A DNA stretch of 64,000 bases from positions 1 to 64,000 of the forward strand of contig JBAZBK010000022.1 in the NCBI GenBank assembly GCA_041671505.1, given 5' to 3'. The DNA is from JACPDH01 sp041671505 (lineage in GTDB: Bacteria > Acidobacteriota > Thermoanaerobaculia > Gp7-AA8). The notes beneath the pieces were generated by a model. It had not been told where the DNA came from and searched no databases. It saw nothing but the letters and a program-made list of their open reading frames with translations. Each line of letters begins with the position of its first letter. Position 1 is the first letter of the stretch. The translations under genes and the position numbers were made by a program. Shown in pieces: positions 34,865 to 45,100 of the stretch.

Positions 34865-37006
34865 TCAGCCTCCGATGATGTCGATCGAGGCGCCGCTGAT
34901 CGCCCGGGCGGCGGCGAGGCCGGCCATGATCGCCGCTTCGACGCAGCCGGCGTTGAACGCCGTCTTCACCCAGTCGCCGGTGATGTAGAGGTTCGCGAGC
35001 ACCGGCGTGTCGGGAGAGAGGCGGAACCGCGACGTGTCGGGAAACGACGCGACGTAACGCTCGGTCGGATCGATGTTCACGCGGAGAAACTGCGCGTCGA
35101 GCCTCGCCTCGCCCGCGCGGTTCTCCGGATCGTGGAGCAGCGCCCAGTCGAGCGACTTCCCGTCGGGCCCCGTCCCTCGGCTCCAGATCGTCCCGGTGTT
35201 CGCCTTCAGCCAGTCGATCGCGCCGCGGCGATACGCGTCGAGCATCCGTTGCGGGAACTCGTGGTCGCTGTAAGGCGGAATGACCGGAGCGTCGGCAAAC
35301 TCTCCGCAGAAGTAGGCGATGAAACGCGGCGCGTAGTCGGGCGGCCACTGCTCGCGCGCGAGCAGGAACGACATGTCGGACCAGGTGGAGACCGGCTCGA
35401 TGCCCGCGGTCGAGGAGCGGCGGACGAGCGAGGCCCCCAGGCGGTCGGCATCGGCGTCGAGCCAGAGCTGCATGCTCGCGGTCTGAACGGTCTTGACCCT
35501 GTCGAGCATCGTCGCGAAGCCCCGGTTTGCCGTGCTGACCTCCGCTGCGATGTCGCTGAGCGCGGCGAGGGAAATCCCGAGAATCACGTCATCGAAATCG
35601 CGGCCTCGCTCGAGCGTGTGAGGCGTCCCCTTCCACGGCGTCCACGCCGACTCGAGGTTGATCTCGCCGCGACGCAGCGCCTCTCCTTCGACGAGCTGGT
35701 CGTAGCGCGGGTGCGCGGGCCAGGAGAAGACGCCGTTGACGACGACGAGCGGCTGGTAGCAGCCCACGATCGCGTTCGCCTGCGTCTCCATTTCGATTGC
35801 CGCGACCGCGCCGTCGGTGACGGCGAGCTTCGTGGCCTTCTGGAAGAACTCGAACTTCACGCCCTTCGCGATCAGCGCGCGGTAGAGCGGGGCGAAGACC
35901 ACGTCGCCCATCCCCGCCTGCATCTCCCAGAACATCGCGCCCTTGTAGGTGAAGAAGAGACGAAGCAATCCGTGCGTGCCGGTCCCTGCTTCGAGGGCGC
36001 GGTCGGTCTCGACTCCCTTGACGAAGCCGAAGACGTAGTCGTAGATGCCGCGAACGAGCGCCGAGTCGATCGTCGACTGGCTGGCGCCATGCTCGCGCAG
36101 CCAGTCGCGCCATTCACGATCGTTGACCGCCTCCCACCCGTGCAGCAGCACGCCGTCACGGAGAATCCCTCGCACGGTCGCCAGCGAGAAGTCGAGAACG
36201 AGGCGGGCACGGCGAACGAGATCGCGATCCTCGAGCGCGCCGAGCTTCTGTTCGACGAAGACGCGGACCCCTTCTTCGACGAGGTGCAGGAGATCGTCGT
36301 GCTCGGAACCGAGGTGTTGCGCCGGCTCGGCGTGAAGCGATGCGGCGAAGTGTCGCGCAGCCGCGAGGATGTCGAGCGGGTGAAAAGCGTCGAGCTTCGG
36401 AGGCAGCGTCGGCGACTGCGTGTTCGCGAAATGCGCGGGAAAGAGCCGCTGGAGCAGCGTCACGTGCCCGGCCTTCTGCTCGACGCTCGCCGACGCGCGG
36501 ACCTGGTCGGCGAGCGGCGTCGCCGCCGCGGGCCCGGCATGCGGCGACACGCCGTTCTCGAGCGCGTGGATGATCAGCTGGACATACTCCCAGACGCTCG
36601 GGATCACGCCGCCGCTACCCGGCACGTCATCGTTCTCCGGAAAATTGAGCTCCCAGTTGATCGTCTTCCCGTCGATCTGCTCCTGGAGGATGACCGTGCT
36701 CAACTTCGTCAGCGCGTAATCGAGGGAAGGAAGAGTCGCTCCGGTGTCGGCGGGGAGCGCGTCGTAGGCCTGGCGCATCATCCGGAACGAGTTTTCGTAG
36801 AAACCGCCCCAGACGTGAAGGCCATGCTCGAGAATCCGCCACGCGTTCTTCTCGTCTCGCCCGCTGGCGCACTTGCCTCCGAGCCGCCATCCCATCTGGT
36901 ACACCGTGATGTCGAACTGCTCGTCCCACTTCGGAAGCTGCGTCAGCGCCCACACCGCGGCCATCGAGCCGCATCCTCCACCCAGCACGGCGATACGTTT
37001 CTTCAT
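34865..37006 (-). CDS. FAD-dependent oxidoreductase, phytoene-desaturase-like (paralogue 2)
   Basis: The 713-residue protein starts MKKRIAVLGGGCGSMAAVWAL, with the FAD-binding Rossmann motif, then EHGLHVWGGFYENSFRMMRQA and a C-terminal ITGDWVKTAFNAGCVEAAIM. Gene order and motifs mark it as a tandem paralogue of 32706-34859. Its ATG overlaps the stop of the upstream gene (ATGA at 37003-37006), so translation is coupled. The two proteins may form a heterodimer or act in sequence; this is inference. A longer start at 37093 is rejected. Confidence 0.82.
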   Translation of the reverse strand: MKKRIAVLGGGCGSMAAVWALTQLPKWDEQFDITVYQMGWRLGGKCASGRDEKNAWRILEHGLHVWGGFYENSFRMMRQAYDALPADTGATLPSLDYALTKLSTVILQEQIDGKTINWELNFPENDDVPGSGGVIPSVWEYVQLIIHALENGVSPHAGPAAATPLADQVRASASVEQKAGHVTLLQRLFPAHFANTQSPTLPPKLDAFHPLDILAAARHFAASLHAEPAQHLGSEHDDLLHLVEEGVRVFVEQKLGALEDRDLVRRARLVLDFSLATVRGILRDGVLLHGWEAVNDREWRDWLREHGASQSTIDSALVRGIYDYVFGFVKGVETDRALEAGTGTHGLLRLFFTYKGAMFWEMQAGMGDVVFAPLYRALIAKGVKFEFFQKATKLAVTDGAVAAIEMETQANAIVGCYQPLVVVNGVFSWPAHPRYDQLVEGEALRRGEINLESAWTPWKGTPHTLERGRDFDDVILGISLAALSDIAAEVSTANRGFATMLDRVKTVQTASMQLWLDADADRLGASLVRRSSTAGIEPVSTWSDMSFLLAREQWPPDYAPRFIAYFCGEFADAPVIPPYSDHEFPQRMLDAYRRGAIDWLKANTGTIWSRGTGPDGKSLDWALLHDPENRAGEARLDAQFLRVNIDPTERYVASFPDTSRFRLSPDTPVLANLYITGDWVKTAFNAGCVEAAIMAGLAAARAISGASIDIIGG

Positions 37007-37782
37007 GAAGCTTCCTCGTTTCCTTCTGTCGAATTTGTCGTTGAACGCAGGAGTGTCGCCGACGCGCAGCTCATCGGGGCCGTCAGAGTCCACGCGAGCT
37101 CCAGTCGAAACGCGCCGAACGGCGACTCCTCGATCGACTTCAGGTCGCGAGCTCCGACGGGGAACCCATCCATGAATCCGTTCCGAACCTCGATCGTCGC
37201 CTCGATCGGCTGCAGCGTCGCGCGACCGAGCCCGAAGTCCATCACCTCGACGCAGCTTGGGCCTAACAGGAGCAGCCGCTGAAGGAATGGCTGCTCGAAG
37301 ATCGGGCGGATCACGCCGAAGTGATCGAACTGCGCCGGCGGCGCCGCCGCGCCGCGAGCTACGAACCGCGCGTCGAGCAGCGGCGTGCGGGAGAGAATCG
37401 ACTGCACGCCGTACGCCGTGTCACTCATCTCGACGTGGCTCCAGATCTTCGGAAACCCGAACGTCCATCCTCCGACGACCGGCGCGAGGCGATCGAGCCA
37501 GAGGCGCGACACATGGGCAAGCGGCCCGCTTCCGCACGCTCCCTCGCGACGGCGCACCCAGGGCACGGAGACGAGCGCTTCCCGATAGTCGATCGATCCC
37601 GGGAGGAACTTCACCCGCACCCCTGTGTGCTCTCCCATGAGGAGGACGACGGGATGCGTGCCGGGAGGAGTCAGCGTCTGATCGCCGAGCTCGGCATTAC
37701 CCGACAGCATCGAGGCGGCGTCGGCCGCCGGCAGTGCGAGGACCGCGCAATTCGCGCAGTATCGGCCCGTCAACGCGATCAA
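37003..37782 (-). CDS. Acetoacetate-decarboxylase-like protein
   Basis: About 259 residues. The fold signature of the acetoacetate decarboxylase superfamily is suggested by FLPGSIDYREALVSVPWV, then VVGGWTFGFPKIWSHVEM (the GxPK lysine context). Identity is inferred from motif pattern only, and the true substrate may differ. The likely start is TTG 37782, overlapping the stop of the kinase gene (TTGA); a later TTG at 37773 or ATG at 37710 are alternatives. It overlaps the next gene by 4 bp. N-terminal CANCAVLAL holds two cysteines. Confidence 0.6.
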   Translation of the reverse strand: MIALTGRYCANCAVLALPAADAASMLSGNAELGDQTLTPPGTHPVVLLMGEHTGVRVKFLPGSIDYREALVSVPWVRRREGACGSGPLAHVSRLWLDRLAPVVGGWTFGFPKIWSHVEMSDTAYGVQSILSRTPLLDARFVARGAAAPPAQFDHFGVIRPIFEQPFLQRLLLLGPSCVEVMDFGLGRATLQPIEATIEVRNGFMDGFPVGARDLKSIEESPFGAFRLELAWTLTAPMSCASATLLRSTTNSTEGNEEAS

Positions 37783-40700
37783 GCGATGGCTCCGATGTGC
37801 ATTCGCGCCATCGCGCGGGCGTTCCTGATCCCCTTCGAGGCCATCCACTCCTCGGCGCCGCGCCGGAGCCGCTCGCCTTCGCTGCCGCCTAACATGTCGC
37901 CGAGCGCATACCGGGCGGATTCCGCGTGGCTGCGCATGTTCACCCGATCGAGCCCCTTCGCCGACTCCTCGTAGAGCCGGGCCGATTCCAAGACATTGCC
38001 GCGAATGCGCTCGACGCCCGCGAACAGCACCTGGGCGTAAGGCTCACACCACGCGACGCCCTCGTCGCGGATTCGCTTCGCGTCCGCGACGGCTGCCCTC
38101 ACCAGATCGGGACGTCCGCCTCGCACCGCTCCCGCCAGCGCCGCGCGCGCGCGGAAGTGATGCGTCAGCGACCGGATGCACTGGCTCCGCAGCAGCTGCG
38201 AGGACTTCACCGCGGGCCAGTTGCGCATCCACCGGTCGTAGCCCGTCGCGCCATCGCCCTCATACGTGTCGATCAGCGCTTCCGTCATCAGCGCGCAGAG
38301 ATCCTGGAGGTAGAAACCGTTCGTCGTCCATCGCGCGATCGATGCGGCGACCGTGTCACGCGCGGCGCGCGGATCGTCCGCGGAGAGCAGAGCATGAGGT
38401 CGATGGAAAACGCCGAGCGTCGTCGCCGCATAGAGATCGCCCCGCTCGTCGGCTTCCTTGAGCAGCATCGAGGTGCGCCGGCTCATCTCGTCGAAGTCAC
38501 CCATGTAGACGAGCGCCCATAGCGCGAACGCATGCGCAGTATCGAGCTCCCACGCGACGCCGGTGCAACGCTCGCGAAACGACTCCTCGGCTTCGTCGAG
38601 AAGCGGCAGCGCGGTGGCCCAGCGTCCCATCGTGAACTCCGCGATCCCCCTCGCCAGCGTCGCCATCGCGAGCGGGTGCGGATGTCCCGACTTCTCGGCG
38701 ACGCGCTGCGCGAGATCGAGCAGCATCGCCGTCGTCTTCCATCCCTTGCTCCCGTCGTTCGACTTGTGCGTCGCCTCCCACGCCATCGACCGGCCGATCT
38801 GCTCGAGGCTCCCGCTGTCGAGAGCGATCAGCAGCCCGCGGGTCTGGAGCGCGGCTCCCGCGATAATGTCGTTCATGCTCAGCCCCGCCGCGGCCGACCA
38901 GACGACATCGATCCTCGCCAGATCCGCCGGCTCGATCTCGCTCGCCTGTCGAGTCTCGAACTCGTAGCCGCGGAACCAGAGTCGAAGGCGGTTCGAGAGC
39001 AGGGTCACGATGATCGCTCCCGCGCTCTCCGGCATCTTGATCCGGTATTGTCCGAGCAGCCGGCGCATCGCTCCGCGCCCTTCGTTGATGTGGCCGCTGA
39101 CGCAATACTGATAGGCGGCCTTCCTCCGAAGATCGATCGCTTCCAGCGGCGACGCTCCTTCCAGCGCGGCCTCGTACTCCGCGGCCGCCTCGGGTCCCCG
39201 GCCCGCATTCGCGAGCGCGTCGGCGCGATGAACGAGCAATTCGCGACGACGGGCGTCGCCGGCAGGCAGGAGCTCGAGCGCGTCATGATCGAGCTTCGCC
39301 GCTCGATCGAACGCGAGCGCGGCTGCAGCCTTGCGAGCTCCGAGCGTGTAGTACTCGGCCGCTCTCGCGAGCTCGCCGGCTCCCCGGAAATGAACCGCGA
39401 GCGTCTCGGGATCGGCGGCGCCCGAAAGTTCGAGCGTCAGGGCAAGCTGCCTGTGGCGGTGCGTGCGGACCGACGGCGCCGTCAGTTCGACGAGCGTTTC
39501 GCGGATTCGATCGTGATACGGCTCGATCGCGTCGTTCTCGCCCGGCCCGCTGCTCCGGACGAAATGCCCGGCGCGCAGTTGCGTCACCACCGCGCGCTCC
39601 TCCGCCTCGAGCCCTGCGGCAAGATATGCGTCGCGCTGCCGGATCGGCTGACCCGCGAGCGCGATCGTCTCGAGCAGCGCCCTCGGGGCGTCTTCGAGCG
39701 CTTCGAATCTCCGTGCGAGGACCTCCTCGAGCGAGATCCGCTCACCCGTCAACGTCGCGCCTTCGCCGATGAAGCGCGCGAGCTCGTAGACGAAGTACGG
39801 GACTCCGCCCGACTCGCGCGCCACCGCCTCGGCGGCCGCCTCGCGACCGTCGCCGAAGTCGCGGAGGATCTCGAGCGCGAGTGCGCGAGAGTCGCCGTCG
39901 GAGAGAACGCCGATCGCGAGCTCCTGAAGCTCGGCGCCGCCCGGGTCGGCGGACGCCGCGCGCAGGTGACTCAGGATCGGGCTCGTCTCCGAATGCTCGC
40001 TGCGGTAAACGCCCACGAACAGAAGCGTCGGAGGATCGGGACCGCGCAGCACTTCCGACAGGATCATCCCGCTGTCGAGATCTCCCCATTGGAGATCGTC
40101 GATCGAGAGAACGAGGGGAACGCGATCGCCGAGGCGCGAGAGCAGCTCGCGCAGGCCGCGACTGGCGCGGAGTCGCGCTTCCTGATCGCCCGAGGCGTCA
40201 CCCGGACGCTCTGGTGCGCGGGCGAGTGCAGGAACCACGTTCAGGCTCGGAAAGACGCGAGTGAGGGGCCCGGCGTCGCGAGGCACGACCTGCGCGGCGA
40301 GATCGGGTCGTCCGATCAGGCACTGCGCGAGCGCGTCGATCAGACTGTCGAGCGCCTTGTAAGGCACTGACTCGGTCTCGTAGCAGCGTCCCGCGAGAAT
40401 GACGGTGTCCCGCCGTTGCGAGAGCTCGTCGAAAAACTGCTGCACGAGAAAGCTCTTCCCTTCGCCCGACGCGCCGTGAACGAGCAGCGTGACGAGGCGC
40501 CCGCTCCGTGCGCGTTCGAACGCTTCATGCATCGCGCGAAGTTGTGCGGTGCGTCCGATGAGAGGCACGGACTCGACCACGCGCAGCCGTGACGCCGAAT
40601 CTCCTCCGAGGCGCTCGATCGTCTTCGCACCCGTCGGACGGCGGGCGGGCTCACGCTGCAGGAGATCGCGGCAGAGCTGCTCGAGATCCGCGGGCACCCC

Positions 40701-41573
40701 CGAATGCAGCTCGCCCGGGGAAACCGGCACGCGCGTGACCTTCGCGCGCATGACTTCGCTCGCGGTTCCCTCGAAGGGAAGCGATCCGGTCAGCGCCTCG
40801 TAGAGCATCACGCCGACGGAATACCAGTCGGATGCCGCCGACAGCGGTTCCGCCAATGCCTGCTCGGGTGACATGTACGGAATCGTTCCCGAAATGGACC
40901 TAACCTCCTCGCCCTCTCTCCCGAAGGCGATCGTCAGACCGAAATCGAGCAATGCCGTCCGTCCTTCCGGCGTCACGAGGACGTTCGACGGTTTGATGTC
41001 GCGGTGGAGCTTCCCCGAGGCGTGAAGCGTCTCGACCGCCTCGGCGAGCTGCAGCAGGCTCGAGCGGAGGCGTGCGTACTGCTCCGGGGTATGGAGCGGA
41101 ATTCCGGGCGCCTGGGGACGCGCCCGCTGCTCCCCGGTCCGGACTAGGGTCGGCTCGTCCTCGTGCGACGCCTTGTCGGCTCGTGCGCCTAACGCATCCG
41201 CAGGATCGGCGGAGTCGTCGCGGACGTACTCCAGGAACTGCCGACCGTCGACGAGCTCCATCGTGAAGAACCAAGTTCCGTCGAACGCGAAGAGCTCGTA
41301 CAACGTCGCGAGGTTCGGATGGACGATGCCGGCGAGATTGCGAAACTCCTGTTTGAACTGATAGATGCGGTTCGGATCTGCCACCGGAAGCGTCTTGAGC
41401 GCGACGCGCATCTGATGCTCGCGGTCCCATGCCTCGTAGACCACGCCCATGCCGCCACTTCCGATGCGGCGCCTCACCTCGAAGCGAGGACTGCCGCCGA
41501 AATCGCTCTCCGCTTCGCTCATCGCCATAGACGCCGCGCGGGCCGAGCCGCTCCGCACCGTCGCATAGTCCAC
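37779..41573 (-). CDS. Serine/threonine protein kinase fused to AAA ATPase and helical repeats (PknK-like)
   Basis: The 1264-residue protein begins with a Hanks-type kinase: GSGGMGVVYEAW (glycine loop), VALKTL (catalytic Lys), LHRDIKPSNVL, LDFGLT and ISGTIPYMSPEQALAE. An AAA_16-type ATPase follows (IGRTAQLRAMHEAFERA, Walker A GASGEGKS). The C-terminal half is helical and TPR-like (FDRAAKLDHDALELLPAGDA). PknK-like proteins link signals to transcription or secretion. The start GTG 41573 is uncertain; ATG 41528 is an alternative. No DNA-binding domain is obvious. The first gene of an operon that continues with the decarboxylase-like and oxidoreductase genes. Confidence 0.88.
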   Translation of the reverse strand: MDYATVRSGSARAASMAMSEAESDFGGSPRFEVRRRIGSGGMGVVYEAWDREHQMRVALKTLPVADPNRIYQFKQEFRNLAGIVHPNLATLYELFAFDGTWFFTMELVDGRQFLEYVRDDSADPADALGARADKASHEDEPTLVRTGEQRARPQAPGIPLHTPEQYARLRSSLLQLAEAVETLHASGKLHRDIKPSNVLVTPEGRTALLDFGLTIAFGREGEEVRSISGTIPYMSPEQALAEPLSAASDWYSVGVMLYEALTGSLPFEGTASEVMRAKVTRVPVSPGELHSGVPADLEQLCRDLLQREPARRPTGAKTIERLGGDSASRLRVVESVPLIGRTAQLRAMHEAFERARSGRLVTLLVHGASGEGKSFLVQQFFDELSQRRDTVILAGRCYETESVPYKALDSLIDALAQCLIGRPDLAAQVVPRDAGPLTRVFPSLNVVPALARAPERPGDASGDQEARLRASRGLRELLSRLGDRVPLVLSIDDLQWGDLDSGMILSEVLRGPDPPTLLFVGVYRSEHSETSPILSHLRAASADPGGAELQELAIGVLSDGDSRALALEILRDFGDGREAAAEAVARESGGVPYFVYELARFIGEGATLTGERISLEEVLARRFEALEDAPRALLETIALAGQPIRQRDAYLAAGLEAEERAVVTQLRAGHFVRSSGPGENDAIEPYHDRIRETLVELTAPSVRTHRHRQLALTLELSGAADPETLAVHFRGAGELARAAEYYTLGARKAAAALAFDRAAKLDHDALELLPAGDARRRELLVHRADALANAGRGPEAAAEYEAALEGASPLEAIDLRRKAAYQYCVSGHINEGRGAMRRLLGQYRIKMPESAGAIIVTLLSNRLRLWFRGYEFETRQASEIEPADLARIDVVWSAAAGLSMNDIIAGAALQTRGLLIALDSGSLEQIGRSMAWEATHKSNDGSKGWKTTAMLLDLAQRVAEKSGHPHPLAMATLARGIAEFTMGRWATALPLLDEAEESFRERCTGVAWELDTAHAFALWALVYMGDFDEMSRRTSMLLKEADERGDLYAATTLGVFHRPHALLSADDPRAARDTVAASIARWTTNGFYLQDLCALMTEALIDTYEGDGATGYDRWMRNWPAVKSSQLLRSQCIRSLTHHFRARAALAGAVRGGRPDLVRAAVADAKRIRDEGVAWCEPYAQVLFAGVERIRGNVLESARLYEESAKGLDRVNMRSHAESARYALGDMLGGSEGERLRRGAEEWMASKGIRNARAMARMHIGAIA

Positions 41574-41730
41574 TCCATGCGCGCCGGTAGGGCGGCGAGA
41601 AAAGCTCCCGTTGTCGTTGTGTCCGAAAATGTAACATCATTCGCGCGATCCTCGGCGGAAATCGGCTGCCTCGAGCCGTGTCCGCGGCTGCAATACGGTC
41701 TCCGGTAAGATTCGCGCGGAGGAGCGAACG
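41574..41730. other. Divergent promoter region between the kinase and RidA genes
   Basis: The 157-bp gap must contain promoters for both directions. No clear -35/-10 pair is identified. gtaacatcattcgcg is the most AT-rich part. Confidence 0.35.
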
Positions 41731-42123
41731 ATGGAGACGATCACAGCAGGCGGCGCACCGGCTCCCGCGGGGCATTACGCACAGGCGATCGTGCACGCCG
41801 GGCTCGTGTTCGTATCCGGGCAGCTTCCACTCGACGCGGTCACGCGCGCGCCTCACAACGGCTCGATCGAGGAGCAGACGGAGCTCGTGCTTCGAAACCT
41901 CGCGGCGATCCTCGAGGCCGCGGGAAGCGGAATCGACAAGGTTCTGCGCACGACGGTCTACGTGTCGGACATCGCCCTGTGGGGGCGCGTCAACGCTGCG
42001 TACGCGGCGTTCTTCGGCGAGCATCGCCCCGCGCGGTCGGTCGTGCCGACGCGGGAGCTCCATTTCGGCTGTCTCGTCGAGATCGACGCCATCGCCGCGG
42101 TCGGGAACGAGCCGCGTTACTAG
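41731..42123 (+). CDS. ridA: RidA family enamine/imine deaminase
   Basis: The 130-residue protein has the YjgF/RidA/UK114 signature: HAGLVFVSGQLPLD near the start, VLRTTVYVSDIALW, and the conserved Arg in RPARSVVPTREL. It clears reactive enamines made by PLP enzymes. Length is as usual for the family. ATG 41731 has a GGAGG about 8 bases upstream (gcggaggagcga). It is divergent from the kinase operon and convergent with the M28 gene (14 bp). Confidence 0.9.
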   Translation: METITAGGAPAPAGHYAQAIVHAGLVFVSGQLPLDAVTRAPHNGSIEEQTELVLRNLAAILEAAGSGIDKVLRTTVYVSDIALWGRVNAAYAAFFGEHRPARSVVPTRELHFGCLVEIDAIAAVGNEPRY

Positions 42124-42137
42124 CCCGGACTAACCGG

Positions 42138-45100
42138 CTACCTCGCTTCGACCGCCACGACGACCTTCGTTTCCTTTCCGTCGCGGGCGTAGACGACCTC
42201 GACCTTCTGGCCCGGCTCGAGCTTGCCGAGGATTCCGGCGTACTCGCGGAGGCTCTTTACCGGCTCGCCGTTCATGCCGACGATGACGTCGCCCTTCGCG
42301 AGCCCCGCCTTCGCCGCGGGCGAGTCGGGTACGACGCCGTCGAGCTTCATCCCCTCGCCTTCCCACGTCATGTCGGGAATCGTGCCAAAGCGTACTTTCC
42401 GGCCGCCGGCCGGCGGCGCCGCGGGCGGCGGCGCATTGTTAGGCTGCCCGACGATCCGGATGGTGAGCGGCTCAGGGCGCTCGTTCAGATAGACCAGCGC
42501 CTCGCGGACGACCGTTGCCACCTTCACGAGGCCTGCCGCATCGATCTTCGCCGCGACGTCGCCCGGCTTGTGATAGTCGAGGTTCCCCTGCGTGAAGATC
42601 TGCACGGCCGGAATCCCCTTCTCGATGAACGCCTGCTGATCGGAGCCTTCGGTGTTCCCCGACACGGTCTGGCATTCGATTCCGGTGACCCAGCCGATTC
42701 CGCGGAAGACATGCGGCCATTCGTCGGCCGTTCCCGCGCCGAAGACGGTGAGCTTCTGACCGCCAAGGCGCCCGACCGTGTCGAGGTTGATCGCGGCGCG
42801 GAGCCCGACGAGCGCGAACGGCGTCGGGCTCGAGGCGAAATGCCGCGAGCCGACCAGCCCGCGCTCCTCTGCGGTAAACGCGGCGAACACGAGCGTCCGC
42901 TTCGGCTTCTCGGTCGTCGCGAGATTTCCGGCGAGCTCGACGAGGACGGAGACACCGGACGCATTGTCGTCGGCACCCGGGTGGAGCTGCCCTTTCGCTC
43001 CGTCAGGCCAGCCATATCCGAGGTGATCGTAGTGCGCGCTGACGAGATTCCACTGTCCCTTCCAGTCGGGGTTCGTGCCGGGCAGAACCCCGATGACGTT
43101 CATCAGCTCGACAGGCTTGCCGTCGGGCCCCGCCGGCAGCGTGACCTTCTGGAACCAGCCGCCGCCGTCGCCGCCGGGCTGGAGTCCCGCCGCCTTGAAC
43201 TTGTCGGCGATCCACTGCGCGGAATCGGCGAGACCCTTCGAGCCGGCGCCGCGTCCCTCGCGCTCCGGCGCCGCGAGCCAGGTCACGTTCTCGAGCAGCT
43301 TCTTCTCCGAGAAGACGGGCGGGAGCTCGGCGAGCGCCTTGCGCGCAGGCGCCGGCTTCGCCGCGACCGGCGCCGGCCGCTCCTTCGCGGGGCGAAGGTC
43401 GACGCGGAGCGGCGAGTCGACGCCCGCCCACTGCCCTTTGATCGTGTTCGTCGGCTCGGCGCCTTCGAAGGCGAGGTACGAGTACTTCCCGTAGTGCGGG
43501 AGCTTGCGGCCTAACCCCGCGAAGGCTTCCGCGGGATCGACGGCGAGCCAGCCTATCGCATGGCTCGCGCTGCCGGGATGGCGCCGGACGACGACGATCG
43601 AGTGATTCTTCCAGACCGCCTCTTCTCCTGCCAGCTTCACCGCTTCCGCGGCGACGCCTAACCCGAGTGCCGCATCACTCGACATGGTCTTCGCCGCAAA
43701 CAGATTCTCGCGTCCCAGCAGCCACAACGACGTGTCGGCGGGGAGCGCCTTCAGCGACGAATCGTCGACGATCGAGATCGAGTGCGACTCGCTCTGCCAG
43801 CCGGCCATCAACTCGCGCCAGCGCTTCTGTTCCTCCGCGCTCGCCTTCGACGGAACGACCGCGACGATCTTCGGCTCGCCGAAAATCTGGCCGATCGACG
43901 GCGGTGTCTCGCGCGGGTCGAGGAGTCGGAAAACGTCGAACGCCGGATCGACTTCGAGCAGCAGCGGCCGGCTCGTCGACTTCAGCGCGAACTTCGTCTC
44001 GCGTCCCGCGAGCGTGACGCTCGACGTCTCGAGCCCGTCCGCCGTCGTCATCGCCACCGGCACATCCCATGCGAACGTCCCCGAAGCCTCGGGCTGCGTC
44101 TGGCGCAACGTGCCCGTCACCGACCAGCCGTCGGCAACCTGCTTCACCCCGTCGACCTTGACGACCAGCGCCGGCGCCCCTGCGCGCTCGACCCAGTCGT
44201 GGAAGACGGGACCGAGGTCCGACTTCGTGACCTCTTCGAACGTGCGACGGACGTCGGCGAACGACGCGCGCTTGCCGCGATACTTCTTGTAGAACGTCGC
44301 GAGCGCCTTGCGGAACGCATCGTCCCCGACCTGGCGCCGCAGCATGTGGAAACCCATGAGCGACTTTCCGTACCCCACGGCTTCGGTCGCCGCGCTGTGC
44401 CGCGAGCGGAACTCCGTCAGCGGAAAATCGCGCCCCTCGCTCACGTAGTCGCGGTACTTCTGCAGCGTCGACTGGCGGTACTCCGCACCCTGTCCCCGCT
44501 GCTCCTTGAGAAGGTGATCCGCCATGTACGCGGTCAGCCCCTCGCACCAGTTCCCCGTCTCGTAGTCGACGAAGACGGAGTTTCCCCACCAGTTATGCAG
44601 GATCTCGTGCGGATACGACGAGACGATGATGAACGGGAAGCGTATGACCTGCGAGCCTAACAGCGTGAACGACGGCATCCCGTAGCCGGTCTCCCAGAAG
44701 TTCTCGACGAGCGCGAACTTGCCGTACGGATACGGACCGATCAGGCTCCGGTACATCTCGATGTACTGGGCCGTCGCGGTGAGGTACTTCGCCGCAAGCG
44801 CGTCATCCTTGTCGTGGAGATAGACGAGCGCCTCCGCGACTCCCGCGCTGTCCTTCCACATGTTGAGCGGGCCACCGACGAGGTAGATGTCATCGACGAG
44901 CCCCTCGGAAACCCACCTCGCGTGACCTTGCGCGTCGCGCGAGGTGCCTCCTCCAATCGTGATCACGTGCCAGCCCTCTGGCACGTCCGTCACATCAAGG
45001 TCGAAGGAGACGAGCCCGCCGTCAAACAGCGGATACCACCCGCTCGTCGCCGACAGGTAGATCCCCTCGGGGCCAATGAGCCCCGGAGTCGAGCGGAAGC

